Positions 18,925 to 27,479 are shown, counted from the first letter of the stretch. The stretch: DNA of 35,431 nucleotides from Gammaproteobacteria bacterium (GCA_013002045.1 JABDKV010000194.1:1-35431); one strand, 5' to 3'. Notes: generated by a model from the sequence alone, not told the origin. A program made the numbers and translations.

Positions 18925-21337
18925 CTACCCGTAACGCTTGCCGACGAATACGCTCAGCCTCGGTCAAGGCAGCGATTTCATCGGCATCCAACACCTTCTG
19001 GCCGCAGGCGCTGTCTAACCACTGGGTCACGTTGTGACCGCTGATCAGGCGTACTGCGCAGGCCTCCTCCAGTTTACGATACAGCGGCTTGCAATCGACC
19101 ACCCTGGCGTGCGCCTGCTCGAGGATATTGAACGGGGCCTGTGGGTCGGCGGGCAGGCAAATGCCACCTGTCAGGCGGTTACGCGAACCCGACGGCACCA
19201 GAATCAACCCGGCAACCGCCGATGCAACAGAATCCGAGGGGCGCTTGTAGGGACGGCCAAACGGAAATACCAGCCGGCGCAACAACCATCCCGGCAGCGG
19301 CGGCAGGTTCTCGAACAACGCATCGAATCGGGTCTGGATCTCCCACAGGCTCCCGGCAAGGGCGAACTCGACCAATGGCCGATCTTCATTCGGGCTGTCC
19401 TGGTCACGGTAGAACTTGAGGATTGCCGTGGCCGTGTACAGCTGGCCGATAATCTCGGCCATACGTGCCGATTCGCACTGCCGGTCTTTCAGGTTGCCTC
19501 CAAAAATCGCCAGCAACGCGTCGTTGGTAAACGCAAACGCAGCAGTCATGCGGCTCAGGCGACGGAACCAGCGCCTTGTCCAGCCAGCCCGCAGCGGTGT
19601 TGGAGCGAGACGGCTGCCGCCGATCGACAGCATAAGCGTCTTCACCAGGTTACTGACGGCGAAAGCAATATGCTGCCCAAACAATTGATCGAATCTTTCT
19701 TCGCCGCGCAGACGATCATCATCGCGCACCGCTTCGAGCTCGCGTACGACAAACGGATGCGAGCGCATCAGACCCTGACCATAAATACGCAGGTTGCGTG
19801 ACACCAGGTTTGGGCCATCGATATGTAACGCCAGCGCCGGCAGGTTCAGATAAGGCTCAAGCAGGTTGTTCGGTCCGCGGCACAATGCCTTGGCACCGAG
19901 AACTTCGGTCGCATCGTTTACCAGCAGACGCAGTCGTTCGGCGCACTGGTACTTGGTGATGGCGGCAACGACGGCGGGCTCCTTACCTGCAGCGAACGCC
20001 GATAATGTCACCCGGCGCAAGGCTTCGATGCCGTAGGTGGCCGAGGCCATGCGTGCCAGGTATTGCTGCACCCCTGGCAGGAACCCGATCGGGTCGGGAT
20101 GCTGGAAGCGGATGCGCGCATGGGCGCCGGCGACCCGGGTAATGCGTTTTGCGGCACCCGAACTGGCCGCCGGCACACCGAGTACGCGCATGGCAGACTG
20201 CGCGTCGCTGAGCATTTGCCAGCCACGCCCTACCCCGTCAGCACCACCGAGCACATCGTCGATCCCCAGTTGCACGGCGGTGCCAATGAGCGGGCCCTGG
20301 GAAAAATAAGCATCTATGCAATGGTGACGTCCACCGCGTTGCACACCGATTGCTGTGGCTGGCACCACGAACAGGGTCAGCCCCGGCTCCGGCCCCTGGC
20401 CCAGGCAACCCTCAGGGTCGCGTAAGCGCGCTGCGACGATAAAGACACTCGCCTCCGTTGCCAACGTGACATGTCGCTTGGCAAAGGTCAGCAAAATCCT
20501 GGGGTGACCGTTATTGCTCTCGGCCACCGCCTCGTCTGACATCGCTGCAAGGTCGCTTCCGGTATCGGCGCCGCTGAGGGCCAGGGCACCGGTTTGCTGG
20601 CCCGTTGCCAGTTCCGGCAGCAAGGCGTCTTTCTGACCGTCGGTACCAAAACGCATCAGTAGTTCGGGAACTGACATCGCCGCCGCCACTGTCAATGCCA
20701 GTGCCGGGTGACGGGTGGCCAGACGGGTCAGAACCGCCGACACACCGGCGCGACTGAATCCGAGGCCGGTATAACGTGGTGAGACTGGCAGGCCGAAAAA
20801 CTTTTCACGACCCAGCCGTTCCAGCACTTCCGCAGGAATCCCGGTATCGTTGTTGGCATAGTCGTCGATTGCATCGCACAACGCGGGGACGTTTTGCTTC
20901 AGGAAGCGTCTCTCGGAGTCGCTCAATTGCGCCGTCTCGGTAGCCAACAGCGTGCGCCAGCCCGGCTTACCGGCAAAGAACGCACTTTCCCACCATGTGT
21001 GGCCGCTACGCAGTGTCAGCAATTCGGCACGCGTGAGCTCGGGAACGCGCGCGCGCAGATGCTCGAGCACACCGTGACTGATGAGACGGCGACGAATCAG
21101 TGGCAACGACAGCACTGCCCACGGCAACAACAGGACCGGCCAGGCGATTACCCGCGTCCAGACCGGAGCCGCGCTGGCGTAAGCAGAAAAGACCAGCAAC
21201 ATGACACCCAGTACGGCCAGCCAGACCCAGCGACTGACATTGAGATAGGCCAATACCAGCACAGCCAGCAGCAGCGCGCTCCACCAGAAAGGCGCCGTCA
21301 GCGTGATCTCATACAGGGTAGTCAGGCTTTCGCTCAC
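18905..21337 (-). CDS. fadE: FadE-type acyl-CoA dehydrogenase
   Basis: An 810-residue membrane-anchored acyl-CoA dehydrogenase of the FadE type (E. coli FadE is of nearly equal length), doing the first step of fatty-acid beta-oxidation. It has two to three N-terminal membrane spans (about 15-50 and 63-82), the dehydrogenase core (150-535) and the C-terminal FadE-specific extension, with LVKTLM, IFGGNLKDRQ and FPFGRPYKRPSD. The start is GTG. Where E. coli FadE has VEGAN, carrying the catalytic Glu, this protein has IDGPN with D507. LSGADTGSD also departs from the usual flavin-side motif. It may therefore be slow, altered in substrate or regulatory rather than a housekeeping FadE. It lies 69 bp after maiA and probably shares its transcript. 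Confidence 0.88.
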   Translation of the reverse strand: MSESLTTLYEITLTAPFWWSALLLAVLVLAYLNVSRWVWLAVLGVMLLVFSAYASAAPVWTRVIAWPVLLLPWAVLSLPLIRRRLISHGVLEHLRARVPELTRAELLTLRSGHTWWESAFFAGKPGWRTLLATETAQLSDSERRFLKQNVPALCDAIDDYANNDTGIPAEVLERLGREKFFGLPVSPRYTGLGFSRAGVSAVLTRLATRHPALALTVAAAMSVPELLMRFGTDGQKDALLPELATGQQTGALALSGADTGSDLAAMSDEAVAESNNGHPRILLTFAKRHVTLATEASVFIVAARLRDPEGCLGQGPEPGLTLFVVPATAIGVQRGGRHHCIDAYFSQGPLIGTAVQLGIDDVLGGADGVGRGWQMLSDAQSAMRVLGVPAASSGAAKRITRVAGAHARIRFQHPDPIGFLPGVQQYLARMASATYGIEALRRVTLSAFAAGKEPAVVAAITKYQCAERLRLLVNDATEVLGAKALCRGPNNLLEPYLNLPALALHIDGPNLVSRNLRIYGQGLMRSHPFVVRELEAVRDDDRLRGEERFDQLFGQHIAFAVSNLVKTLMLSIGGSRLAPTPLRAGWTRRWFRRLSRMTAAFAFTNDALLAIFGGNLKDRQCESARMAEIIGQLYTATAILKFYRDQDSPNEDRPLVEFALAGSLWEIQTRFDALFENLPPLPGWLLRRLVFPFGRPYKRPSDSVASAVAGLILVPSGSRNRLTGGICLPADPQAPFNILEQAHARVVDCKPLYRKLEEACAVRLISGHNVTQWLDSACGQKVLDADEIAALTEAERIRRQALRVDDYGSD

Positions 21338-21406
21338 TGCTGCTGCCGTTGCCCGGGACAGTCTTCACCCTAACCGATTTGCGACGCGAGTCCAGCGCAA
21401 TGCGGT

Positions 21407-22045
21407 TCAGCTCGCGTCGGCCTGGCGCTCGGGTGAGGCATCGGTGAACGCATCCAGAGCCAGGCAGGCAGCTTCTACCGCCCGAATGCGCGGATAGGCA
21501 TCGAGATCGCATTCGAAGCGCCGTGCATTGTAAACCTGCGGTATGAGACAGACATCGGCAAGACCGGGCTGATCGCCATGACAAAAATCGCCGGCTCGCG
21601 GATCTTCAAGCATTTTTTCGAAGGCGCTGAAACCGGTAGCGACCCAGTGATGGTACCAGGCCCGTTTTTCCTGCTCCCCTGCGCCGAGCGGGTCCACAAG
21701 ATACTTGAGAACGCGCAGGTTATTGAGCGGGTGTATGTCACAGGCGATCAATTGCGCCATGGCCCGAACCCGGGCCACATCGACCGGGTCAGCCGGCAAC
21801 AGGCGCCGCGGTGGAAACATCTCTTCGAGATACTCAATGATCGCCAACGACTGAGTAAGATGACGACCGTCGTGTTCGAGCACCGGCACCAGCCCCTGTG
21901 GATTGCGCCTGGCATGGGAGGCATCGGCGTGTTCGCCCCGGGCAAGGTCTATCGCGACACTGTCGTAATTGAGCTCCTTGAGATTGAGTGCAATACGAAC
22001 CCGATACGCAGCACTGCTGCGCCAATAGTCGTATAGCCTTAGCAT
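21407..22045 (-). CDS. maiA: Maleylacetoacetate isomerase (zeta-class GST)
   Basis: A 212-residue glutathione transferase of the zeta class that converts maleylacetoacetate to fumarylacetoacetate in tyrosine/homogentisate breakdown. The glutathione-site motif is DYWRSSAAYRVRIAL near residues 6-20, with the SSxxxR pattern of the class. NPQGLVPVLE follows, then TQSLAIIEYLEE at the thioredoxin-fold end. The helical C-terminal domain includes CDIHPLNNLRVLKYL and GDQPGLADVCLIPQ. A strong ribosome binding site (GAGGAG about 8 bases before the ATG) lies inside the end of the upstream fumarylacetoacetate hydrolase gene, whose stop is 2 bp from this start. The pair strongly suggests consecutive enzymatic steps. 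Confidence 0.94.
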   Translation of the reverse strand: MLRLYDYWRSSAAYRVRIALNLKELNYDSVAIDLARGEHADASHARRNPQGLVPVLEHDGRHLTQSLAIIEYLEEMFPPRRLLPADPVDVARVRAMAQLIACDIHPLNNLRVLKYLVDPLGAGEQEKRAWYHHWVATGFSAFEKMLEDPRAGDFCHGDQPGLADVCLIPQVYNARRFECDLDAYPRIRAVEAACLALDAFTDASPERQADAS

Positions 22046-22047
22046 GG

Positions 22048-23031
22048 TCAGATCTCCTCAGGGATGATGCGCTGATCGATGGCACCGAAAATACTGTTGC
22101 CATCGGCGTCGTGCATCTCAATGCGGATCTTGTCGCCAAATCGCATGAATGGGGTTTTCGCCTCACCATCGGCGATCACTTCCAGCACCCGTTTTTCGGC
22201 CAGGCAGGACGAACCGCGAGCCATATCCTGGTTGGCAATGGTACCGGAGCCGACAATGGTCCCGGCAGCCAATGGCCGCGTTTTGGCCGCATGCGCGATC
22301 AGCTCGTGAAAACTGAACTGCATATCGACACCGCACTCGGGATTGCCGAACCACTCCCCGTTGTAGGTCGTTTCCAGTGGCAAGTGCACCTTGCCATCGC
22401 GCCAGGCGTCCCCCAATTCGTCTGGCGTAACAAATACCGGTGACAGCGCCGAACGTGGTTTACCCTGCAGGAAACCAAATTGCTTACCGAGTTCGGCGGG
22501 AATCAGGTTGCGTAACGAAACATCGTTAATCAGGCACAGCAGCTTGACGTGATGCGCGGCCTGCTCAGCACTGACTCCCATCGGCACGTCGTCGGTGATG
22601 ACACCGACTTCAGACTCGAAGTCGATACCAAAGCTCTCATCTGCGACCGCGACTTCGTCGCGTGGACCGAGGAAGTGATCGCTGACGGCCTGGTACATCA
22701 ACGGATCGTTGAGAAAACTCGGCGGCATCTCGGCACCTCGTGCCTTGCGCACGCGTTCGACATGCGCCAGGTAGGCGCTGCCGTCGAGAAACTGGAACGC
22801 CCGCGGCAGTGGCGCTGCCAGCGCATCGACTTCGATATCGAATGCATCATCTTCGCGCCCGGCCTCGAGGTTGTCGGCCACAACCGCCAGCTTGGGAGCG
22901 CATTGATGCCAATCGTCCAGTGCCGCCTGCATGGTCGGTGCGATATAAGGCACACGCACGGCACGTGAGAGATCACGTGAGACGACGATCAGCTGGCCAT
23001 CACGGCCATTGCGTAGGGAACCGAGTTTCAT
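22048..23031 (-). CDS. Fumarylacetoacetate hydrolase-family protein
   Basis: A 327-residue enzyme of the fumarylacetoacetate hydrolase superfamily. The metal site shows DFESEVGVI (E139, E141) and INDVSLRN (D170), and the core has GKQFGFLQGKPRSALSP and GSGTIANQD. With maiA 2 bp downstream, the expected job is hydrolysis of fumarylacetoacetate to fumarate and acetoacetate, the end of tyrosine breakdown. It is shorter than the animal enzyme (about 420 residues) and matches the 320-340 residue bacterial type. Another acylpyruvate substrate cannot be excluded, because no homogentisate dioxygenase is coded here. GGAGA lies about 7 bases upstream of the ATG. Confidence 0.88.
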   Translation of the reverse strand: MKLGSLRNGRDGQLIVVSRDLSRAVRVPYIAPTMQAALDDWHQCAPKLAVVADNLEAGREDDAFDIEVDALAAPLPRAFQFLDGSAYLAHVERVRKARGAEMPPSFLNDPLMYQAVSDHFLGPRDEVAVADESFGIDFESEVGVITDDVPMGVSAEQAAHHVKLLCLINDVSLRNLIPAELGKQFGFLQGKPRSALSPVFVTPDELGDAWRDGKVHLPLETTYNGEWFGNPECGVDMQFSFHELIAHAAKTRPLAAGTIVGSGTIANQDMARGSSCLAEKRVLEVIADGEAKTPFMRFGDKIRIEMHDADGNSIFGAIDQRIIPEEI

Positions 23032-23108
23032 TCACTGGTCTCCGAAAAACAGGTTGGGTTAATCTGGCGAAAACGACTGTCATCGCCTTTCACCTAGTAT
23101 AACCCCGG

Positions 23109-23945
23109 CTAGATACGTGTACGTACTTCCAGTAATTCCGGGAAAAACGAGATATTGACGGCCTTGCGCAGGAATTTCACACCCGATGAGCCACCGGTAC
23201 CGCTCTTGTAGCCGATAATGCGCTCGACCGTCTTGACATGACGAAAGCGCCACAGCTGGAAGTTCTCTTCGAAGTCGACCAGTTTTTCGCACATGTCATA
23301 AGCATCCCAGTACTGGTCCGGGTTTTGATAAATCTCCAGCAAGGCGTCTACCACACCGGGATGCGATTCGTAGGGCAATTGCCAATCGCGCTCGAGTCTT
23401 TCCGCCGGGATGGGCAGACCGCGACGATGCAGGTAGCGCAGGAATTCGTCATAAACACTGGGATTCTCAAGTATCCCGGCCAGTGCACGACCATTGGCGG
23501 TATCGGTGCCGTGGATCTTCAGTACCTGGGCATCCTTGTTCCCGAGAATGAATTCGAGCGAACGGTACTGCAGCGACTGGAACCCCGATGCGGTACGCAG
23601 GACATGCCGCATCTGCGAGTACTCGCTCGGTGTCAGCGTTTCCAGCACCGCCCACTGGTTGAACAGCTGTTGCTGGACCAGCTTGACCCGGGCGATGATT
23701 TTCGTGCAGCGCTCGACATCGTCGCGGCGAATAAAGTCAATAGCGGCGCTGAGCTCATGCAACATGAGCTTGAACCACAGCTCCGAAACCTGGTGCTGGA
23801 TTATGAACAGCATCTCGTCGTGATGGGGGGGATCGGCCAGTGGATTCTGCGCCGTCAATACCTTGTCAAGACCGAGATAATCGCTGTAGGTCAACTCCTG
23901 GGTCTCAACCCGGGCCATGCCCTTTTCGAGCTTGCGTTTTGTCAT
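23109..23945 (-). CDS. kynA: Tryptophan 2,3-dioxygenase
   Basis: A 278-residue heme dioxygenase that opens the indole ring of tryptophan to N-formylkynurenine. The substrate base is H51 in [14 protein letters not shown], the [16 protein letters not shown] region holds the substrate arginine, and the heme ligand is H236 in [15 protein letters not shown]. The substrate loop GTGGSSG follows. The ATG at 23945 gives the usual bacterial length and lies about 40 bp after a candidate promoter. The frame stays open to 24101 but that part is unlike the family, and an ATG at 23918 is possible. It heads an operon with tyrosine-pathway genes rather than with kynureninase or kynurenine formamidase genes. 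Confidence 0.95.
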   Translation of the reverse strand: MTKRKLEKGMARVETQELTYSDYLGLDKVLTAQNPLADPPHHDEMLFIIQHQVSELWFKLMLHELSAAIDFIRRDDVERCTKIIARVKLVQQQLFNQWAVLETLTPSEYSQMRHVLRTASGFQSLQYRSLEFILGNKDAQVLKIHGTDTANGRALAGILENPSVYDEFLRYLHRRGLPIPAERLERDWQLPYESHPGVVDALLEIYQNPDQYWDAYDMCEKLVDFEENFQLWRFRHVKTVERIIGYKSGTGGSSGVKFLRKAVNISFFPELLEVRTRI

Positions 23946-23986
23946 AGTTACCAGTGTAAACGGCCGGCGACCGGCATGGGGCGAGG

Positions 23987-24014
23987 ATTCTACGCGGCTT
24001 GTGGCAGCGCACAA
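23987..24014 (-). promoter_or_regulatory. Candidate promoter of the tryptophan dioxygenase operon
   Basis: On the minus strand TTGTGC (complement of 24009-24014) and TAGAAT (complement of 23987-23992) are 16 bp apart. The -10 matches five of six bases, the -35 only three of six. It would start transcription about 35-40 bp before the ATG at 23945. Confidence 0.4.
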
Positions 24015-24035
24015 GGTATGTTGCGGCGCATACGG

Positions 24036-24041
24036 TATAAT
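24036..24041 (+). promoter_or_regulatory. Perfect -10 box upstream of the 2-oxo acid dehydrogenase operon
   Basis: TATAAT lies about 97 bp before the TTG start at 24138, in the divergent region. No good -35 is found at 16-18 bp, so an activator may be needed. It is back-to-back with the minus-strand promoter candidate. Confidence 0.35.
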
Positions 24042-24125
24042 GCCGCGCGCCGCCGGGCCGTCCACACGCCCCCGCAACGGCCCAACCCAGCAACAAAACA
24101 CGCCGTGGCACTAAAGCCCCGGCAA

Positions 24126-24130
24126 AGAGG
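24126..24130 (+). promoter_or_regulatory. Ribosome binding site fixing a TTG start
   Basis: AGAGG lies 7 bases before the TTG at 24138. No in-frame ATG is better placed, and the protein similarity begins a few residues after this point. It decides the unusual start codon of the E1 alpha gene. Confidence 0.65.
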
Positions 24131-24137
24131 TATCGCC

Positions 24138-25223
24138 TTGAAAAAGACAGTCGCTGAATATCGCATCGAGCACCTGCAGGTACTTGATCCGCAGGGCGAG
24201 CTGGTCAGTGATCTGCCGGACTTTGCCCGCGATCCAGAGCAGCTGCTATCGATGTACCGGCTCATGACCCTGACCCGGACCTTTGACACCAAAGCCATTA
24301 ACCTGCAACGCACCGGCAAGCTCGGCACTTACGCATCGTCACTTGGCCACGAGGCGGCCCACGTCGGTATTGGATCGGCAATGCGCGATGAGGACATTTT
24401 CGCGCCGATGTATCGCGAATACGGTGCGCAGTTGTGGCGTGGCGTCAAAATGTCGGAAGTGTTGCTTTACTGGGGTGGAGATGAACGCGGCAACGACTTC
24501 TCCGGTCCACGTCACGACTTTCCGTGGTGTGTTCCGATTGCGACGCAGTGCCTGCATGCTGCCGGTGCCGCGATGGCCTGCAAATTGCGCGGCGAAAAAC
24601 GCTGTGCCGTGACCGTGATCGGCGATGGTGGCACATCGGAAGGCGCATTCTACGAAGCACTTAACCTGGCGGGCGCACAACGCCTACCGATGATGTTCGT
24701 CGTCGTCAACAACAAGTGGGCTATCTCGGTACCGCTGCACCTGCAGACTGCCGCGGAGACGCTGGCGCAGAAAGGTATCGCTGCCGGTATTCGCTGTGTG
24801 CAGGTCGATGGCAACGATGTGCTGGCGGTGCGTGCCGCCTCCGAGGAAGCACTGGCCCGGGCACGTGCCGGTGAAGGTGCGACCCTGATGGAAGCGGTCA
24901 CTTACAGACTCAGCGATCATACGACCGCCGATGATGCCACCCGCTACCGACCGAAAGAGGAAGTCGAAGAGGCCTGGGAATTCGAACCGTTGTTGCGTAT
25001 CCGCAAGTACCTGCAATCGCAGGGTATGTGGGATGAACAACGCGAGGAAGACCTGTTACGCGAATGTGCCAACAAGGTCGACGCGGCAGTCGAGGAATAC
25101 CTGAACACGGCGCGCATGCCTGTATCGGCGATGTTCGACCACATGTATGACGAGATGCCCGAGAGCCTGCAGGAACAACGCGAGATCGCAATCCGCTACG
25201 AAGGCTCGGGAGGTGGTCACTAA
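24138..25223 (+). CDS. 2-oxo acid dehydrogenase E1 component alpha subunit (pyruvate or branched-chain type)
   Basis: A 361-residue thiamine-diphosphate subunit that decarboxylates a 2-oxo acid and transfers the acyl group to the lipoyl E2. The thiamine motif runs from GDGGTSEG (residues 162-169) to NNKWAIS (191-197). MYRLMTLTRTFDTKAINL and YREYGAQLWRG, upstream of it, resemble the PdhA type, and TYRLSDHTTADDATRYR forms the phosphorylation-loop region. By sequence I lean to pyruvate-type E1. The leucine genes in the window make a branched-chain substrate plausible, and neither can be excluded. The frame is open far upstream across the tryptophan dioxygenase gene, but that is antisense shadow; the TTG at 24138 has a good ribosome binding site. 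Confidence 0.88.
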   Translation: MKKTVAEYRIEHLQVLDPQGELVSDLPDFARDPEQLLSMYRLMTLTRTFDTKAINLQRTGKLGTYASSLGHEAAHVGIGSAMRDEDIFAPMYREYGAQLWRGVKMSEVLLYWGGDERGNDFSGPRHDFPWCVPIATQCLHAAGAAMACKLRGEKRCAVTVIGDGGTSEGAFYEALNLAGAQRLPMMFVVVNNKWAISVPLHLQTAAETLAQKGIAAGIRCVQVDGNDVLAVRAASEEALARARAGEGATLMEAVTYRLSDHTTADDATRYRPKEEVEEAWEFEPLLRIRKYLQSQGMWDEQREEDLLRECANKVDAAVEEYLNTARMPVSAMFDHMYDEMPESLQEQREIAIRYEGSGGGH

Positions 25224-26200
25224 TGCCACGCATAACGTTGATCGAGGGCGTCACCATGGCCCTCGCCCACGAACTGGAGAAAGACGATCGGGTCGTCGTG
25301 CTTGGCGAGGATGTCGGCGTCAATGGCGGTGTGTTCCGCGCCACCGCCGGACTGCAGCAGCGCTTTGGCGCCGAACGGGTCATGGATACGCCGCTGGCCG
25401 AGAGCATGATTGCCGGCATGTCGGTGGGTATGGCTGCGCAGGGTATGCGCCCTGTTCCTGAAATCCAGTTTATGGGCTTTATCTACCCGGCCGTCGACCA
25501 GATGATCAGTCACGCCGGGCGCCTGCGTCACCGTACCCGCGGCCGATTGCAGTGCCCGATGGTCCTGCGTGCGCCCTATGGCGGCGGCATTCACGCACCC
25601 GAGCATCATTCCGAGAGCACTGAAGCGATGTTTGCGCATATGCCGGGTGTCCGTGTCGTGATTCCTTCGTCGCCGACCCGCGCCTATGGCCTGCTGCTGG
25701 CATCGATACGCTGCCCCGACCCGGTTGTGTTTCTTGAGCCGAAACGGATTTACCGCCTCGCCAAGCAGGAAGTCGAGGACAATGGCGAGGCCTTGCCGCT
25801 CGATGTCTGTTACATCCTGCGAGAAGGCACAGATGCAACCATCGTGACCTGGGGTGCAATGACCCACGAAACCATGAAAGCGGCAAATGAGCTCGACCAG
25901 AAAGGTATCAGTTGCGAAGTCATCGACCTGGCGACAATCAGTCCGATCGACTTCGATACCATTCTCGAATCCGTGGAAAAAACCGGGCGACTGATCATTG
26001 TGCACGAGGCGCCGAATAACTGCGGCGTCGGCGCCGAGGTTGCCGCGACGGTTGCCGAGAAAGGCATCTACGACTTAAAGGCCCCGATACGGCGGGTTAC
26101 CGGTTACGACACGGTCATGCCATTATTCCGCCTGGAAATGGAATATCTGCCCAGTGTCAGGCGTATTGCCGACGCTGTAGTCGAGACCCTCGAGGACTGA
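25223..26200 (+). CDS. 2-oxo acid dehydrogenase E1 component beta subunit
   Basis: A 325-residue partner of the alpha subunit, forming the alpha2-beta2 E1. It has the pyrimidine-binding domain with LGEDVGVNGGVFRATAGL and the DTPLAESMIAG segment. PYGGGIHAPEHHSES carries the loop histidines typical of the E1 beta active site, and FLEPKRIYR follows. The transketolase C-terminal domain (about 195-320) contains TIVTWGAMTHE and HEAPNNCGVGAEVAA. The ATG overlaps the alpha stop by one base (TAATG) and is preceded by GGGAGG, fitting balanced production. The substrate question is the same as for the alpha subunit. E2 follows after 3 bp. Confidence 0.92.
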   Translation: MPRITLIEGVTMALAHELEKDDRVVVLGEDVGVNGGVFRATAGLQQRFGAERVMDTPLAESMIAGMSVGMAAQGMRPVPEIQFMGFIYPAVDQMISHAGRLRHRTRGRLQCPMVLRAPYGGGIHAPEHHSESTEAMFAHMPGVRVVIPSSPTRAYGLLLASIRCPDPVVFLEPKRIYRLAKQEVEDNGEALPLDVCYILREGTDATIVTWGAMTHETMKAANELDQKGISCEVIDLATISPIDFDTILESVEKTGRLIIVHEAPNNCGVGAEVAATVAEKGIYDLKAPIRRVTGYDTVMPLFRLEMEYLPSVRRIADAVVETLED

Positions 26201-26203
26201 TGA

Positions 26204-27436
26204 ATGAGCACATTTAATCTGCCAGACCTGGGTGAAGGCCTGCCGGAAGCGGAAATCGTTACCTGGCACGTAGCCGAGGGCGACACCGTCAAGGTCGATC
26301 AACCACTGGTGTCGGTCGAAACCGCCAAGGCCGTGGTCGAAGTACCTTCACCACAAAGCGGCGTGATTGCGAAGCTGTACGCGCCCGAAGGGGGAATCGT
26401 CGAGACCGGCAAGCCGCTGGTCGATTTTGCCGATGGCTCGGCACCGCGCATGACCGCTGCCGCAGACACTGCCGAACAACCTCAGCCGCAGAAAGAAGCA
26501 GCGGGCGGTGACAGCGGCACCGTTGTCGGCAGTATGCCCACCAGTGATGAGGTCACCGTGGAAACGGCGGTGGCCGGCGGCAGCCGGCGACGCCGACGCG
26601 GGCGCGTCAAGGCAACACCCGCCGTTCGCATGATGGCTAAACGCCATGGTGTCGATCTCGCCCGGGTAGAACCCAGCGGCAACCATGGCCAGGTCACACC
26701 CGCCGACTTGCAGGGTTTCGTCGACAGCGGTGATAGCGCTGCGGCGCCGGCCGCGCGCCCTGCCACTCCGCCACCGCCACCACGAACCGATATCGATTTC
26801 GGTACGGCACAGCCTTTGCGCGGACCCCGACGGGCCATGGCGCAAAGCATGAGCGCCTCACGTGACCAGGTCACGCAGTGCACATTATTCGACGATGCCG
26901 ACATTCACGACTGGGCCCGCGGCCAGGACATTACCACCCGCATCGTGCGTGCGATCGTAGCCGGTTGTCGCGCTGAGCCTGGACTCAACGCCTGGTTCGA
27001 TGGTGAAAATAACAGTCGTGTGATGCACGAACACATCGACCTGGCAATGGCAGTAGACACGCCCGATGGATTGATCGTGCCGGTGCTGCGCGATGTCGGC
27101 AACAAGAACAGTACGCAGCTACGGGCAGCCGTCAACGACATCAAGGTTGCTACGCGCAATCGCACCGTGTCGCCGGCCGATATGAAAGACCCGACCATCA
27201 CATTGTCCAACTTCGGCATGATGGCCGGTCGTTACGCGACCCCGGTCATTGTCCCGCCGATGGTGACAATTCTGGGAACGGGTGGCCTGCGCCACGACGT
27301 CGTCGCCGTGATGGGGGGGATCGAGGTGCACAAGCGCATTCCGTTGTCACTGACCTTCGATCACCGCTGCATCACCGGTGGCGAGGCGTGCCGCTTCCTG
27401 GCGGCGGTCATCGACGACCTGCGCAAGCCCGACTAG
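26204..27436 (+). CDS. 2-oxo acid dehydrogenase E2 component (dihydrolipoamide acyltransferase)
   Basis: A 410-residue core acyltransferase of the complex. It has one lipoyl domain (1-77) with the lipoylated lysine K42 in VETAKAVVEV, then an Ala/Glu-rich linker. The E1/E3-binding domain (about 130-172) starts in an arginine-rich run and continues TPAVRMMAKRHGVDLARVEPSG. The catalytic domain (about 195-410) has TLSNFGMMAGRYATPVIVPP. The active-site motif reads DHRCITGG: the histidine H387 is kept, but the Asp of the usual DHRxxDG is replaced by T391. The protein is complete in length. No E3 (lipoamide dehydrogenase) gene is in the window, so E3 must be coded elsewhere. Confidence 0.92.
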   Translation: MSTFNLPDLGEGLPEAEIVTWHVAEGDTVKVDQPLVSVETAKAVVEVPSPQSGVIAKLYAPEGGIVETGKPLVDFADGSAPRMTAAADTAEQPQPQKEAAGGDSGTVVGSMPTSDEVTVETAVAGGSRRRRRGRVKATPAVRMMAKRHGVDLARVEPSGNHGQVTPADLQGFVDSGDSAAAPAARPATPPPPPRTDIDFGTAQPLRGPRRAMAQSMSASRDQVTQCTLFDDADIHDWARGQDITTRIVRAIVAGCRAEPGLNAWFDGENNSRVMHEHIDLAMAVDTPDGLIVPVLRDVGNKNSTQLRAAVNDIKVATRNRTVSPADMKDPTITLSNFGMMAGRYATPVIVPPMVTILGTGGLRHDVVAVMGGIEVHKRIPLSLTFDHRCITGGEACRFLAAVIDDLRKPD

Positions 27437-27450
27437 GGCGGCGCAGCAGT

Positions 27451-27478
27451 CTTGCGCAAGCTGACTTTGTAAGCACAA
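27451..27478 (+). repeat. Direct repeat, copy A (imperfect)
   Basis: This 28-bp stretch starts CTTGCG and contains AGCTGACTTTGT. It matches 27616-27643 at about 23 of 28 positions. It starts 15 bp after the E2 stop, before the REP-like palindromes. Confidence 0.65.
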
Positions 27479-27479
27479 G

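Noticed and set aside
23238-24137. 900-base N-terminal extension of the E1 alpha frame
   Set aside because: It is antisense to tryptophan dioxygenase. The ribosome binding site and family start both point to the TTG at 24138.
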